Shown here piece after piece: positions 25,186 through 33,905 of a stretch of 64,000 nt of DNA. The position numbers and the translations under genes are program-made. The DNA lies in the NCBI GenBank assembly GCA_963719805.1, contig CAVRDF010000003.1, forward strand, positions 186,001 to 250,000, given 5' to 3'. The notes beneath the pieces are model-generated. The model was not told the origin of the DNA. It did no database searches and was given only the letters and a program-made list of their open reading frames with translations. This stretch comes from JAMXLO01 sp963719805 (lineage in GTDB: Bacteria > Pseudomonadota > Alphaproteobacteria > Acetobacterales > Acetobacteraceae). The first letter of the stretch is position 1; the number at the start of each line of letters is the position of its first letter.

Positions 25186-27204
25186 TCAGGCGGCGCGCTG
25201 CTGACCGGTTGCTCCAATGTGGGCCAATGCCTGATCGACGCTCTGCATGACCGTGGCGTTCTGCCGGAACGCCAGGGCCAACCCGCCCCGTCCGCTGCGG
25301 ACCACGCGGGCGGCGACTGTTTCGTTGATGCCGGGGAGCTGCAGCTGCACTTCAGCGCCGGCCCCGGCACTCCAATCGCTGACCAAGGCGACGCCACCGC
25401 GCGAGATATCCACGATCGCGGCGCGCTGTTCGCCGGCTGCGGTCCGCCACGTGGCCATCGCACCGTTGCCCGGTATGCGCTCGTACAGCCGGCGTTCCTT
25501 TTCGTCGGTGCTGGCCATCGCGTGCAGGAACTGGGTGATCTCGCCGCTGAGGGTATCGGCGTTGCTGCTGACATCGGCGGCACCGGCCAACACCTTGGCA
25601 CTCGCCGCATCGCTCGATTCCGCGATGGACGACACATCGTGCATCGCGCGAGTGGCGTCCTGTGTGGCGGCGGAAACGGTCTGCACGCTGGCAGCGATCT
25701 CGCGTGTCGCAGCAGCCTGTTGTTCGACCGCTGCGGCGATGGCAGTGGCGACAGCGTTCACTTCGCCGATGGCGGCACTGACATCGCGCACTGCCGAGAC
25801 GGCATCACCGGTGGACGAGCGGATACCGGCGATCTGCGCGGCAATCTCGTCGGTTGCTTTCGCCGTCTGTGTGGCGAGCGCCTTGACCTCACCGGCGACC
25901 ACAGCGAAGCCCTTGCCGGCCTCGCCGGCACGCGCCGCCTCGATCGTCGCGTTCAGCGCCAGCAGATTGGTGCGGCTGGCGATGTCGGTGATCAGCTTGA
26001 CGACGTCACCGACGCGATCCGCTGCGTCCGCCATGCCGCTTACCTTGGTATCGGTTATGTTGGCGCGCTCGACTGCCGCGCTGGCTGCCTGGGTGGCGCG
26101 GCCGACCTGCTGGCTGATCTCGTTGATGCTGGACGACATCTGCTCGGCGGCGGCGGAGACCGATGCGAGGTTGGTGGCCGAAGTGGTGGCGCCATCGGCG
26201 GCACGCGCAGCATTCTCGCGTGTGCGATGCGCGGCATCCGACATGTCCTGCGCGGTGGCCCGCATGGCTTCGGCGGAACGTGCGAGGCTTGCCATGACGC
26301 CTGCGGTGGAGGTGCCGAAATCCTGGGTATAGCGATCCATCGCGACCTGCCGGCGCGCCTTCAGCGCCTGCTCCTGGCGGGCCGCAGCCTCGAGACGGCG
26401 AGCTTCCTGCGCATTGGCCTTGAACACCACCATGGCCTGCGCCATGCGGCCGATTTCATCCGTGCGGTCGGCTGCCGGGATCTCGGTGGCCAGATCGCCT
26501 GACGCAACCCGCCGCATCGCCTCGGTCATGCCGATGACGGGACGGGAGACAAGGCGGCTCAGGAAGATGGATACAGCAAGCGTCAACAGGACAGCGGCAG
26601 CTGTGGTCGCACCGATCACGATCAGCCGGGACTGCTCAAGGCTTCCCATCTGTTCGTCCAGTTCGTCCTGCAGTTTATTTGAGGCTGCGACCAGGCTGGA
26701 GACGCTCTGCTGAGCTGCGGCGAACTTCTGCTCGGCGTCGCTCATGAACATGGTGGCGTTGAACGCATCCTCCTCGACGAAGGATGCGGCCTGACCAGCC
26801 GCGGTGGCATAACTGCTCACCGTCTCGAGTGCCTTGGCGGCGAGCTGAGGATCGATTGGCACTCCCGTCAGTTTGATTGAACCAAGCTGTTTTTTCGCCT
26901 CAGCTGCGGCTTCCAGCGCCTCATTCTTGGCGGCGCGGATCAGCGACATCTCAACGTTCTGCGACTTCAGGTTGATGGCGCGATATAGCGCGGCCTGACC
27001 GCGGGACAGATCGATCCACGCATCCTGAGTTACAGTCATGACATCGATGGCGGCGCTCTGCTCGTTGTCGGCTTGTTTGATCTGCAGAAGGCTGCTGGTG
27101 GAGAGAGCACACACGATGATGAGCACGATGGCGCCGATCACAGGTACGATCAGCGATTTGACGGTGATCGATGCGTTGTTGAGCGGCCGCAGGAGATTGC
27201 CCAT
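25186..27204 (-). CDS. Methyl-accepting chemotaxis protein with C-terminal PilZ domain
   Basis: 672-aa chemoreceptor. Order of parts: membrane helix 1 (~17-38), a helical periplasmic domain without Cache signature (~40-192), membrane helix 2 (~194-216), HAMP (~217-270), and a long cytoplasmic signalling coiled coil (~300-560) including EAARAGEAGKGFAVVAGEVK. A PilZ domain follows (~571-665). Both c-di-GMP-binding motifs of PilZ are intact: RLYER at 572-576 and DISRGG at 599-604. The receptor could therefore read c-di-GMP as well as its periplasmic ligand. A secreted single-Cache protein is encoded 12 bases upstream in the same direction. Confidence 0.92.
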   Translation of the reverse strand: MGNLLRPLNNASITVKSLIVPVIGAIVLIIVCALSTSSLLQIKQADNEQSAAIDVMTVTQDAWIDLSRGQAALYRAINLKSQNVEMSLIRAAKNEALEAAAEAKKQLGSIKLTGVPIDPQLAAKALETVSSYATAAGQAASFVEEDAFNATMFMSDAEQKFAAAQQSVSSLVAASNKLQDELDEQMGSLEQSRLIVIGATTAAAVLLTLAVSIFLSRLVSRPVIGMTEAMRRVASGDLATEIPAADRTDEIGRMAQAMVVFKANAQEARRLEAAARQEQALKARRQVAMDRYTQDFGTSTAGVMASLARSAEAMRATAQDMSDAAHRTRENAARAADGATTSATNLASVSAAAEQMSSSINEISQQVGRATQAASAAVERANITDTKVSGMADAADRVGDVVKLITDIASRTNLLALNATIEAARAGEAGKGFAVVAGEVKALATQTAKATDEIAAQIAGIRSSTGDAVSAVRDVSAAIGEVNAVATAIAAAVEQQAAATREIAASVQTVSAATQDATRAMHDVSSIAESSDAASAKVLAGAADVSSNADTLSGEITQFLHAMASTDEKERRLYERIPGNGAMATWRTAAGEQRAAIVDISRGGVALVSDWSAGAGAEVQLQLPGINETVAARVVRSGRGGLALAFRQNATVMQSVDQALAHIGATGQQRAA

Positions 27205-27216
27205 GGCGGCTTGCCG

Positions 27217-27666
27217 TTATTGCTTGTAGGCGCCGACGCCGACGAGATAGTCGCCAACCCGGATGATGTACTGGGTCTTCGGCTCAACGGTCTTGGTGAC
27301 CGGGTTCTCCCATTTGAAATCGACCCAGCCAGCGTCCTTGATCGCCTGCGTGTCACGATTGAACGGTTTGCCGTCCACATCCTTCAGATCGAGCACCGTT
27401 TTACCGATCAGGCCCGGATTGGTGCCGTGTGCCATCATGACACCCTGATTGTTCTGCACGATCACATACAGATCGCGATCGTGCCAGGCATTGTCCTTGG
27501 CATCGAATTCGGCGAACGCCTTATCCGGTCCGACAGCCTTGAGGTAGTCGGCAGCCTTGATCGCCATGGCCTTTGCTTCGTCGGGGGTCGCCTGACCGGC
27601 CGCAAAGGCTGACGCAGACAGCACGAAGGCTGTGGTGAAAAAGAACCAAGCGAGCGCATGTTTCAT
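27217..27666 (-). CDS. Periplasmic single-Cache domain protein (sCache_2 type)
   Basis: 149 aa with a clear signal peptide (MKHALAWFFFTTAFVLSASA). The mature part is almost entirely one Cache domain: DRDLYVIVQNNQGVMMAHGTNP, then IGKTVLDLKDVDGKPF, WVDFKWENPVTK and the closing YIIRVGDYLVGVG. Cache domains bind small metabolites and usually form the sensor part of chemoreceptors. Here it is a free periplasmic protein located 12 bases before an MCP that lacks a Cache domain, so it may deliver ligand information to that receptor. This partnership is inference from position. Confidence 0.88.
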   Translation of the reverse strand: MKHALAWFFFTTAFVLSASAFAAGQATPDEAKAMAIKAADYLKAVGPDKAFAEFDAKDNAWHDRDLYVIVQNNQGVMMAHGTNPGLIGKTVLDLKDVDGKPFNRDTQAIKDAGWVDFKWENPVTKTVEPKTQYIIRVGDYLVGVGAYKQ

Positions 27667-27741
27667 GGCGAAGCCCAGTGCGGTGGCAGCACCGCATTAC
27701 GCCATGACCTTCCTTAAGGATTGCTTGATAGCGTTGAACGG

Positions 27742-28623
27742 CTAAGCCGGCTCGGCGGAAATTGCCAGTTCGGCATAAGAACGTTCTCCCATGCCGGTAT
27801 CGGCGAAGATGCCGCGCGTGGCGATCCAGTCGAACGTCTCCTGGTACATCGCCGGGGTGTATTGTTCGAACACCAACCGCTCGCCCGGGCCCCAGCGCCT
27901 TGGGTCCATCTTCGCGTGATAACGGGTAGGAAACTCGTTTCGATAGTAGTGAGTATAGCGATCAGGCCGCAGATCGATATCGCGCTGCGCCAGCCGCAAG
28001 GCCGCGAAATACTTGCGCACATCGTCGGTCGCGGCATCGCCGGTCACCATGGTGGAGATCATGAACGTGACGTCGAGCACTTTGCGGAAGCCAAGCTGCT
28101 CGGCGAGGTAATAGGGACCGCTGAACAAGGTGGAAGCGGCCGATGTGCCATCCAGCAGCCGATCGAGCCGTGCGAACAGCATGCCCTCGGCGAAGGACAG
28201 GTTGATCTGCTGCAGCGGCAGATACTGCTCCAGCCCCTGTATCGTCGCGTAGTGGCTGCCAGACTGGTAGCCCACGGATATCGGCACACCGGCCAATTGC
28301 TCGGGCGACTGAATCGGCGAGTTGGCCGGCACGAAGATGCCGGCCGGTGCCACTGAATATGCACCTGTATAGAGGCGTCCCTTGCCCTTCGATGCGGCGA
28401 TATCGACGGTCCAGTGACAGGCGCAGCTCACTGCCGCTTCGCGGCCACGCTCGAACGACTGGAACGCCCCGACCTTGTCGCCGCGATCATGGTGCTTGCC
28501 ATCGCTGGACCGCACCAGCTCCTGAAAGACGTAGTCCAGGCCGACATCATGGAAATAGCCCTTCTCTTCCGCCACCCACTCCTGCAGGCGGAAATGCGGC
28601 TCGATCAGGAACGGCTTGGCCAT
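27742..28623 (-). CDS. Periplasmic-binding-fold (NMT1/THI5-like) protein without signal peptide
   Basis: 293-aa protein of the type-II binding-protein fold. It begins directly at MAKPFLIEPHFRLQEW with no export signal, so it appears cytosolic. Typical family pieces are EEKGYFHDVGLDY, a central SPEQLAGVPISVGYQSGSHY, and GMLFARLDRLLDGTSAAST. Signal-less members of this fold include enzymes such as 4,5-dihydroxyphthalate decarboxylase and the Mqn enzymes. An enzyme is therefore a real alternative to an ABC receptor. It follows the DUF1348 gene by 10 bases in an apparent operon with nitronate monooxygenase. Confidence 0.75.
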   Translation of the reverse strand: MAKPFLIEPHFRLQEWVAEEKGYFHDVGLDYVFQELVRSSDGKHHDRGDKVGAFQSFERGREAAVSCACHWTVDIAASKGKGRLYTGAYSVAPAGIFVPANSPIQSPEQLAGVPISVGYQSGSHYATIQGLEQYLPLQQINLSFAEGMLFARLDRLLDGTSAASTLFSGPYYLAEQLGFRKVLDVTFMISTMVTGDAATDDVRKYFAALRLAQRDIDLRPDRYTHYYRNEFPTRYHAKMDPRRWGPGERLVFEQYTPAMYQETFDWIATRGIFADTGMGERSYAELAISAEPA

Positions 28624-28633
28624 GGTGATCTCC

Positions 28634-29098
28634 CTACATTCCGAGTTCGGTCAGCCCAGGGCTATCGGCCGGGCGCGGCCCCTGTGGCCAGCGGAACAGT
28701 CTGTCGGCTTCCTTTATCGGCACGTCGTTGATGCTGGCTTCACGCCGGCGCATCAATCCTTCGGCATCGAACTCCCACTGTTCGTTGCCATGCGAGCGGA
28801 ACCAATTGCCGGAGTCATCGTGCCACTCATACTGGAAGCGGACCGCGATGTGGTTATCGTGAAAAGCCCAGAGTTCCTTGATCAGGCGATACTCCAGTTC
28901 GCGCGCCCATTTGCGTTGCAGGAACTGCACGATGGTTTCGCGGCCCTGGAAGAACTCGGCGCGATTTCGCCAGCGGCTATCGATCGTATAGGCCGACGCC
29001 ACACGCTCGGGTTCGCGTGTATTCCATGCGTCCTCGGCCATGCGTACTTTCTGGATCGCGGTTTCCTTGGTGAAGGGCGGTAGCGGCGGACGTGCCAT
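28634..29098 (-). CDS. DUF1348 / NTF2-like family protein
   Basis: 154-aa SnoaL/NTF2-like fold protein of the DUF1348 family. The family pattern is strong: AEDAWNTREPERVASAYTxDSxWRNR, FFQGRETIVQFLQRKW, and IAVRFQYEWHDDSGNWFRSHGNEQWEF. The cone-shaped fold often hosts isomerases or hydratases, but this family is uncharacterised. It lies one base after the nitronate monooxygenase stop and 10 bases before the binding-fold protein, so the three form a tight unit. Confidence 0.88.
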   Translation of the reverse strand: MARPPLPPFTKETAIQKVRMAEDAWNTREPERVASAYTIDSRWRNRAEFFQGRETIVQFLQRKWARELEYRLIKELWAFHDNHIAVRFQYEWHDDSGNWFRSHGNEQWEFDAEGLMRRREASINDVPIKEADRLFRWPQGPRPADSPGLTELGM

Positions 29099-29099
29099 G

Positions 29100-30074
29100 T
29101 CAGTGGTGCTCCTGGATCAGGACTGAGCTGCGCTGCATCGCTGCGATCGCTTGCTGCACGGTCCGCTCGATGATCTCGGCTGCGGATGGTATGTCGTTGA
29201 CCAGATCCACGCCTTCGCCGGCCCACAGCACGCGCGTGCGCAAATCGTCGGCCGCTGTTGCTGTGTACTGCTTCTCCTCCTGCTGCCAGACGGCTGTCAG
29301 GTCATCCTCCTTGCCGTGCCATCTGGCAAAGAACTCATTCTTGATGGCGCGGCCGGGATTATGTGCGGGCCAATTTGCACCGCGCACAATGTCGAACACC
29401 CGGGTTTGCTCGGTCTGGTCGGCGCCGGCATCCACCGCGCCTTGCTTCAGCGTGTCGCTCCAAAGCGACTCACGCGAGGCGGTGAAGCGGGTGCCCAGCA
29501 GAACGCCTGTGGCGCCGAGCGCGAGTGCGGCGGCCAGTCCTCGGCCGTCGGCTATGCCACCGGCGGCGACGACGGGAATGGGTGCCACCGCATCGACGAC
29601 GGCGGGAACCAGGCCCATGGTGCCACGCAGTGTGCTGGAATGACCGCCCGCATCGCGACCTTGCGCGATGATGATGTCGGCGCCGGCATGCGCTGCCTGG
29701 CGCGCGCCATCCAGCGATTGCACCTGGCAAATCAGCTTCGCACCGGCCGATCTGATCGCGCCTACATACGGTGACGGATCGCCGAACGACAGCATCACCG
29801 CTGGCGGCTTGGACTCCAGCGCGACATCGAGTGCAGCGGGCTTTTCGTCCAGTGCCCACACGATGAAGCCGATACCGACATGCGCATTGCCGGCGGCGGC
29901 GAGTTCACGTTGGACGGTCGCGCTGTCGGCATAGCCTGATCCGATCAGCCCGAGACCACCGGCCTGGGTGACCGCAGCGGCGAGACGTCCGCCGGCGGCG
30001 GAACCCATCGGTGCCAACAGAATGGGATGCTCGATACCGAGCAACTCGGTCAGGGCTGTTTTGATGAATGGCAC
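29100..30074 (-). CDS. Nitronate monooxygenase family flavoprotein
   Basis: 324-aa FMN-dependent TIM-barrel enzyme of the 2-nitropropane dioxygenase/nitronate monooxygenase family. Key blocks are HPILLAPMGSAAGGRLAAAV, the GADIIIAQGRDAGGHS motif, VVAAGGIADGRGLAAALALGATGVLLGTRFTAS and a C-terminal helical lid. It oxidises alkyl nitronates to carbonyl compounds and nitrite, which detoxifies propionate-3-nitronate in some organisms. It leads a minus-strand trio with a DUF1348 gene and a binding-fold gene. Confidence 0.9.
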   Translation of the reverse strand: MPFIKTALTELLGIEHPILLAPMGSAAGGRLAAAVTQAGGLGLIGSGYADSATVQRELAAAGNAHVGIGFIVWALDEKPAALDVALESKPPAVMLSFGDPSPYVGAIRSAGAKLICQVQSLDGARQAAHAGADIIIAQGRDAGGHSSTLRGTMGLVPAVVDAVAPIPVVAAGGIADGRGLAAALALGATGVLLGTRFTASRESLWSDTLKQGAVDAGADQTEQTRVFDIVRGANWPAHNPGRAIKNEFFARWHGKEDDLTAVWQQEEKQYTATAADDLRTRVLWAGEGVDLVNDIPSAAEIIERTVQQAIAAMQRSSVLIQEHH

Positions 30075-30086
30075 AGGACGCTCCCT

Positions 30087-31167
30087 TCAAGGCACGAAGA
30101 CAGTGAAGATATACGTCGCCAGCAGCGTCAAATGCACGATGCCGGACAGCAGGTTGGTACGCCCGGTGCCGTAGGTGACGATGGCAACGGCGAAGCCGAG
30201 CGCCATCAATGTGGAAGCGCCGCCGGAAATGCCGAGTTCCAGCGGTTGGCCGATCAGGAACGAGACGATGGCGACAGCCGGGACTGTCAGGCCGATGGAT
30301 GCGACGGCGCTGCCGAGTGCGAGGTTGATGCTGGCCTGCAGCCGGTTGCGCGCGGCGGCGCGCACCGCGGCAGCGCTTTCGGGCAGCAGCACGATGGCGG
30401 CGACGATGATCCCGGAGATGGCGTGCGGTGCGCCGGCTGACTCCACGCCTTCTTCCAGTGCCGGAGCGAGTGCCTTCGCCAGCAGAACGACAGCCAGCAG
30501 CGCCAGCACCAACAGAGCGAACGAGGCGAGCGCCAGGTTCGCGCTGGGCCGCGCCTCGTCGAATGTTTCGCTTGTGCCAACCGGCAGGAAGTAGGCGCGG
30601 TGCCAGTTGGTCTGGATGAACAGGAAGGCGACATACAGCAAGAGGCAGGCAACGGAGACGAAGGCAAGCTGCAATGGTGAGTAGAACGCGCCTGGTACAG
30701 TGACGAGATTGTTCGGCAGCACCAGCACGAGGATCGCCATTGGCATCAATACCGCGAGGAAGGCGCTGGCGCCTTCGACGCGGAACTCGGCTTCGCGATA
30801 GCGGAACGCGGCGACGACAATCGACAGGCCGGCGAGGCCGTGCAGCACGAGCATGACGACGGCGTGCACCGAGTTCACGCATCAGCGCGGGGTTGGGCTT
30901 TCCGGCAAGCATCATGGAGATGATCAGGCCGACTTCGATGATGGTGACGGAGAGTGCCAGCACCAGCGTGCCGAATGGCTCACCGACGCGAAGCGCGATC
31001 ACCTCGGCGTGGTGCACCGCGGCGATCACGTTGCCGAGCAGCAACACGGCGGGCAGCAGGGCCAATGGTGTGAGGCCGACTTTACCGACAGCGAACCATA
31101 TCCCCAGCCCGATGATGGGCAGAGCGATCGTGTGCAGCGGGATGCTATCGGTTGGTGCGCCGGCCAT
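30087..31167 (-). pseudogene. Calcium/proton antiporter (ChaA-like), interrupted by one frameshift
   Basis: Reconstructed ~359-aa CaCA-superfamily antiporter with ten or eleven membrane helices. The first ~99 residues are read from 31167 and include NVIAAVHHAEVIALRVGEPFGTLVLALSVTIIEV, the first alpha-repeat with its acidic core. At about 30874-30876 one extra base shifts the frame. The rest continues in the next phase (SVHAVVMLVLHGLAGLS) and contains the second repeat HAISGIIVAAIVLLPESAAAVRAA. Removing one A from GAAC restores a normal protein, so a sequencing error is likely. The C-terminal part also has its own GTG at 30878. It ends 12 bases before the nitronate monooxygenase gene. Confidence 0.8.
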
Positions 31168-31253
31168 GGCGCAGACTTACGGGCTTCGGCGGCCGAAGAA
31201 CAGTTCCAGACCTGGAAGGTGGTAGGCCGGACGCTCGGACCAGCCGATTGCTG

Positions 31254-31865
31254 TCAGCGCCGTTTCCGCGTTGCGCCGCCGAACGCCGCCAGACCAATGC
31301 CCAACAGAGCCCACGAAGACGGCTCCGGGACAGGGGTGATGCTGGTTGTGTAATTGATGTTGTCGGCGGTCCAGTCCAACCCTAGCGCGATGCCGCTGAT
31401 GTTCACCGCGGTAACATTGATCAGGTCCAGATTGTAAGTCGTCAGCGTCTGGTCGATCGTCAGCACCTTACCATTGGCGGTAATGGTCGCGGTTGGATTT
31501 GTATCGAACCAGGAAATCGCCATCTGGAGGTTCTGAAGGTTGAAGTTGCCGCCTCCCGCAAGGGACATCGTCATAAAGCCGGTGCCGGGATCGGCGGAGT
31601 AGATCAGGTTGTTGGTACCGTTGCTGTTGGGCGAGGCGCCATCGGAGACCCCACCGAACCAGTTCCCGCCAACGGCGAAGTTCAGCCCGCCATCGGTGAA
31701 TGAGAGGGGGGCAAAGTCCGCATTTGGCGCAATGTCATCGAAGTTGACGGTTGTCGCGCGGGCGTCTGTCGCCCACGCCAATAGGAGCATCCCCACGGCC
31801 AGCCAGGTAACAGTTCGCAATGCGGAAGCCTCCGTCCCAGGGCACCGACGCAAGGGATGTGCCAA
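31254..31865 (-). CDS. PEP-CTERM sorting-domain protein
   Basis: 203-aa exported protein. An N-terminal signal (TVTWLAVGMLLLAWATDARAT) precedes a Gly/Asn/Thr-rich beta-type body. Residues 179-203 form a complete PEP-CTERM tail: VPEP motif, hydrophobic helix, then RKRR. Such tails are recognised by exosortase EpsH, which cleaves and sorts proteins linked to exopolysaccharide. No exosortase is seen in this window. A second PEP-CTERM gene lies at 33906. Only the sorting mechanism can be inferred, not the function of the body. Confidence 0.88.
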   Translation of the reverse strand: MAHPLRRCPGTEASALRTVTWLAVGMLLLAWATDARATTVNFDDIAPNADFAPLSFTDGGLNFAVGGNWFGGVSDGASPNSNGTNNLIYSADPGTGFMTMSLAGGGNFNLQNLQMAISWFDTNPTATITANGKVLTIDQTLTTYNLDLINVTAVNISGIALGLDWTADNINYTTSITPVPEPSSWALLGIGLAAFGGATRKRR

Positions 31866-32078
31866 CTAAAAAATAGCATATCTTTCAGTTACTTAAAGAC
31901 AGTAGATCATTATGAGGCCGGGCCTTTGTAAAGTATTCCGACATCGTGACGGCGGGCGTCGAACCTTCAGTGGGACGGCGAAGTTGCCTTCGCCAGCAGC
32001 AGGCCGGACAATGTGGAGGGCACTGAAACCCTGTCTTGATGCATAACTCAGGGAATGCTGAACCGAGGAGAGACACGC

Positions 32079-32309
32079 ATGCCGCATGTCATCGTAAAAC
32101 TGTATACCGGCCGATCGGACGAGCAAAAGATGAGGCTTGCCGACGAGGTGACGAAGGCGGTGATGGCCGGGGCAGACTGCAAAGAGCAGGCGGTGTCGGT
32201 GAGTATCGAGGACGTGGCACCGGATGACTGGACCGAGCAGGTCTATAAGCCCGATATCGCGGCGAAGCCCAAGACGCTGTACAAGAAGCCAGGATACGGC
32301 CCGGCGTAA
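32079..32309 (+). CDS. 4-oxalocrotonate tautomerase family protein
   Basis: 76-aa tautomerase-fold protein. After removal of the start Met, Pro-1 would be the catalytic base (MPHVIVKLYTGRS). The remainder, ending in PDIAAKPKTLYKKPGYG, fits the short tautomerase family. The ATG at 32079 is chosen over an upstream ATG because it exposes Pro-1 and has GAGGAGAG at good spacing. Members act on unsaturated keto acids from aromatic breakdown, consistent with the catabolic neighbours. Substrate not known. Confidence 0.88.
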   Translation: MPHVIVKLYTGRSDEQKMRLADEVTKAVMAGADCKEQAVSVSIEDVAPDDWTEQVYKPDIAAKPKTLYKKPGYGPA

Positions 32310-32330
32310 GGCGCCAAGTCGCGGCTGGCA

Positions 32331-32776
32331 GTGGGTGCGCGCGAGCACAACATTGAGATCCGGATCGAGGCGGATCCGGATCACTCACTCGCCGGCGAAA
32401 TCGAAGAGCATCTGATAGCATCGCTGCGATCGAATACTCCGCCGAATGACAGCGAGCCGCTTACGTTGATCGCGCGCAGCGGCTCGACGATTGTGGGCGG
32501 CCTTGCTGGCGCCACGTCGTATGGCTGGCTGCTGATAAAGGTGCTTTGGGTTTCGGAAGAAGCTCGGCGCCGCGGCATCGGTGCGCAACTGGTTACCGAG
32601 GCTGAAACCGTCGCCTGCGCCCGCGGTTGTCACGGGGTTTGGTGGACACGTCGAGCGGCGACGCCGAGCGGTTCTATCGCCGTATTGGATATGAGCAGTT
32701 CGGTGTGCTGGAAAACCGCGATGGTGAAAGACCGAGCGGACACCGGCGCGCGTTTTTGTACAAGCGGCTCGCATAG
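32331..32776 (+). pseudogene. GNAT acetyltransferase with a one-base deletion
   Basis: Reconstructed ~148-aa GNAT-family protein. From the GTG at 32331 the frame gives the acetyl-CoA loop region LLIKVLWVSEEARRRGIGAQLV. At about 32640 the frame is lost. In the next phase the family C-terminus continues perfectly: LDTSSGDAERFYRRIGYEQFG, then RRAFLYKRLA and a stop at 32776. Adding one T after GTTTGG restores it. The uninterrupted frame otherwise ends with unrelated residues at 32807. Acceptor substrate unknown. Confidence 0.78.
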
Positions 32777-32915
32777 TGCCGGCAGTTTGCATCGCTGTGG
32801 ACAATGAAGCGCAGCATACCGTTTAGACATGTTTGCCGGGTGACGTAGCGAACGGCGAGGCGAGTTCCCACGTCAGTGCGATGGATGGATAGCCGCGGAC
32901 CGGAGCGTCACCGCA

Positions 32916-33896
32916 ATGCTCAATGCGACTGAAGCGTTGATACCGCCGCCTGGCGGGTTGCGGCTGTCAGACGGCGATCAGATCAGTGCCGCTGACATCG
33001 CGACGGCTGACCGGGCTGCGCGGCATTGGCTCGGCAATGCGGTGAGCGGGCCGGTGCCGCTCGGCAGCGATCTGCACAAGCAGATGGTGTGCCGGATGTT
33101 CCGCGAAACCTTCAATCCGTACAAGCCGACGATTATCGACTGGCCGATGCTATCGCCGGAGGCGCGTGACAGATTGGTGATGTTGCCGATATGGGACATC
33201 GCCGTACAGACCGAGGGCAAGGCGCGGCTGCGGATGCAGGCCTATGCCAACAGTTTGACCGATGCGGAATGGCGCGACGCGATCAGCCTGAACGGCTGGG
33301 AGGAAGGACGGCACAAGGTGGTGCTGGCCAATCTGGTACAGGCCTATGGCATCACGCTGGCGCCCGAGCCGGTGTACGCCGAGCCGCGCGATACCGAATG
33401 GGCGTATCTGGTCACTGGTTTCAGCGAATGCATCGACAGCTTCTTCGCGTTCGGTCTGTTTGAATTGGCGAAGCGATCGGGGTTCTTTCCGGCCGAATTG
33501 GTGGACACGTTCGAGCCGGTGATCCAGGAGGAGTGCCGGCACATTCTGCTGTTCGCTAACTGGGTGGCATGGCAACGGCGGCGGATAGCGCTGTATCGGC
33601 GGGCATGGTTCGAACTGCGGGTGTGGGCGGTATGGGCGTTCCTGGCGTGGGAGCGTATCGGGATCGCCCGCGGCATGAACGGCGCCGCCGACGGCAACGC
33701 ACAGGACAACAGTTTCACCTTGCACGGCAGCAGCGCGGTGAGCGATGCCGATGTCAGTGCCGCTGAGTTGATGCGCATTTGTCTGGCGGAGAACGACCGG
33801 CGGTTTGCCGGCTATGATGCGCGGCTGCGGCGGCCGACGACAATGCCGAACCTGGTGCGGTTCGTGCTGAGATTTGTGCGGCGACGGCGCGCCTGA
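32916..33896 (+). CDS. Ferritin-like domain protein
   Basis: 326 aa, cytosolic. Two metal-binding E-E-x-x-H motifs typical of a four-helix diiron bundle are visible: EEGRH at 129-133 and EECRH at 205-209. The second is followed by ILLFANWVAW. A hydrophobic helix (WAVWAFLAWERIGIARG) follows the bundle and the C-terminus is very basic (RFVLRFVRRRRA). Proteins of this layout are often annotated as ferritin-like or diiron oxygenase-related. The reaction is unknown. It stands alone between the acetyltransferase and a convergent PEP-CTERM gene. Confidence 0.75.
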   Translation: MLNATEALIPPPGGLRLSDGDQISAADIATADRAARHWLGNAVSGPVPLGSDLHKQMVCRMFRETFNPYKPTIIDWPMLSPEARDRLVMLPIWDIAVQTEGKARLRMQAYANSLTDAEWRDAISLNGWEEGRHKVVLANLVQAYGITLAPEPVYAEPRDTEWAYLVTGFSECIDSFFAFGLFELAKRSGFFPAELVDTFEPVIQEECRHILLFANWVAWQRRRIALYRRAWFELRVWAVWAFLAWERIGIARGMNGAADGNAQDNSFTLHGSSAVSDADVSAAELMRICLAENDRRFAGYDARLRRPTTMPNLVRFVLRFVRRRRA

Positions 33897-33905
33897 GAGG
33901 CGGTG

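Noticed and set aside
25219..26502. Plus-strand open frame (427 codons) opposite the MCP
   Set aside because: Antisense shadow of a codon-biased coiled-coil gene: repetitive Gly/Arg/Asp content and no homology pattern.
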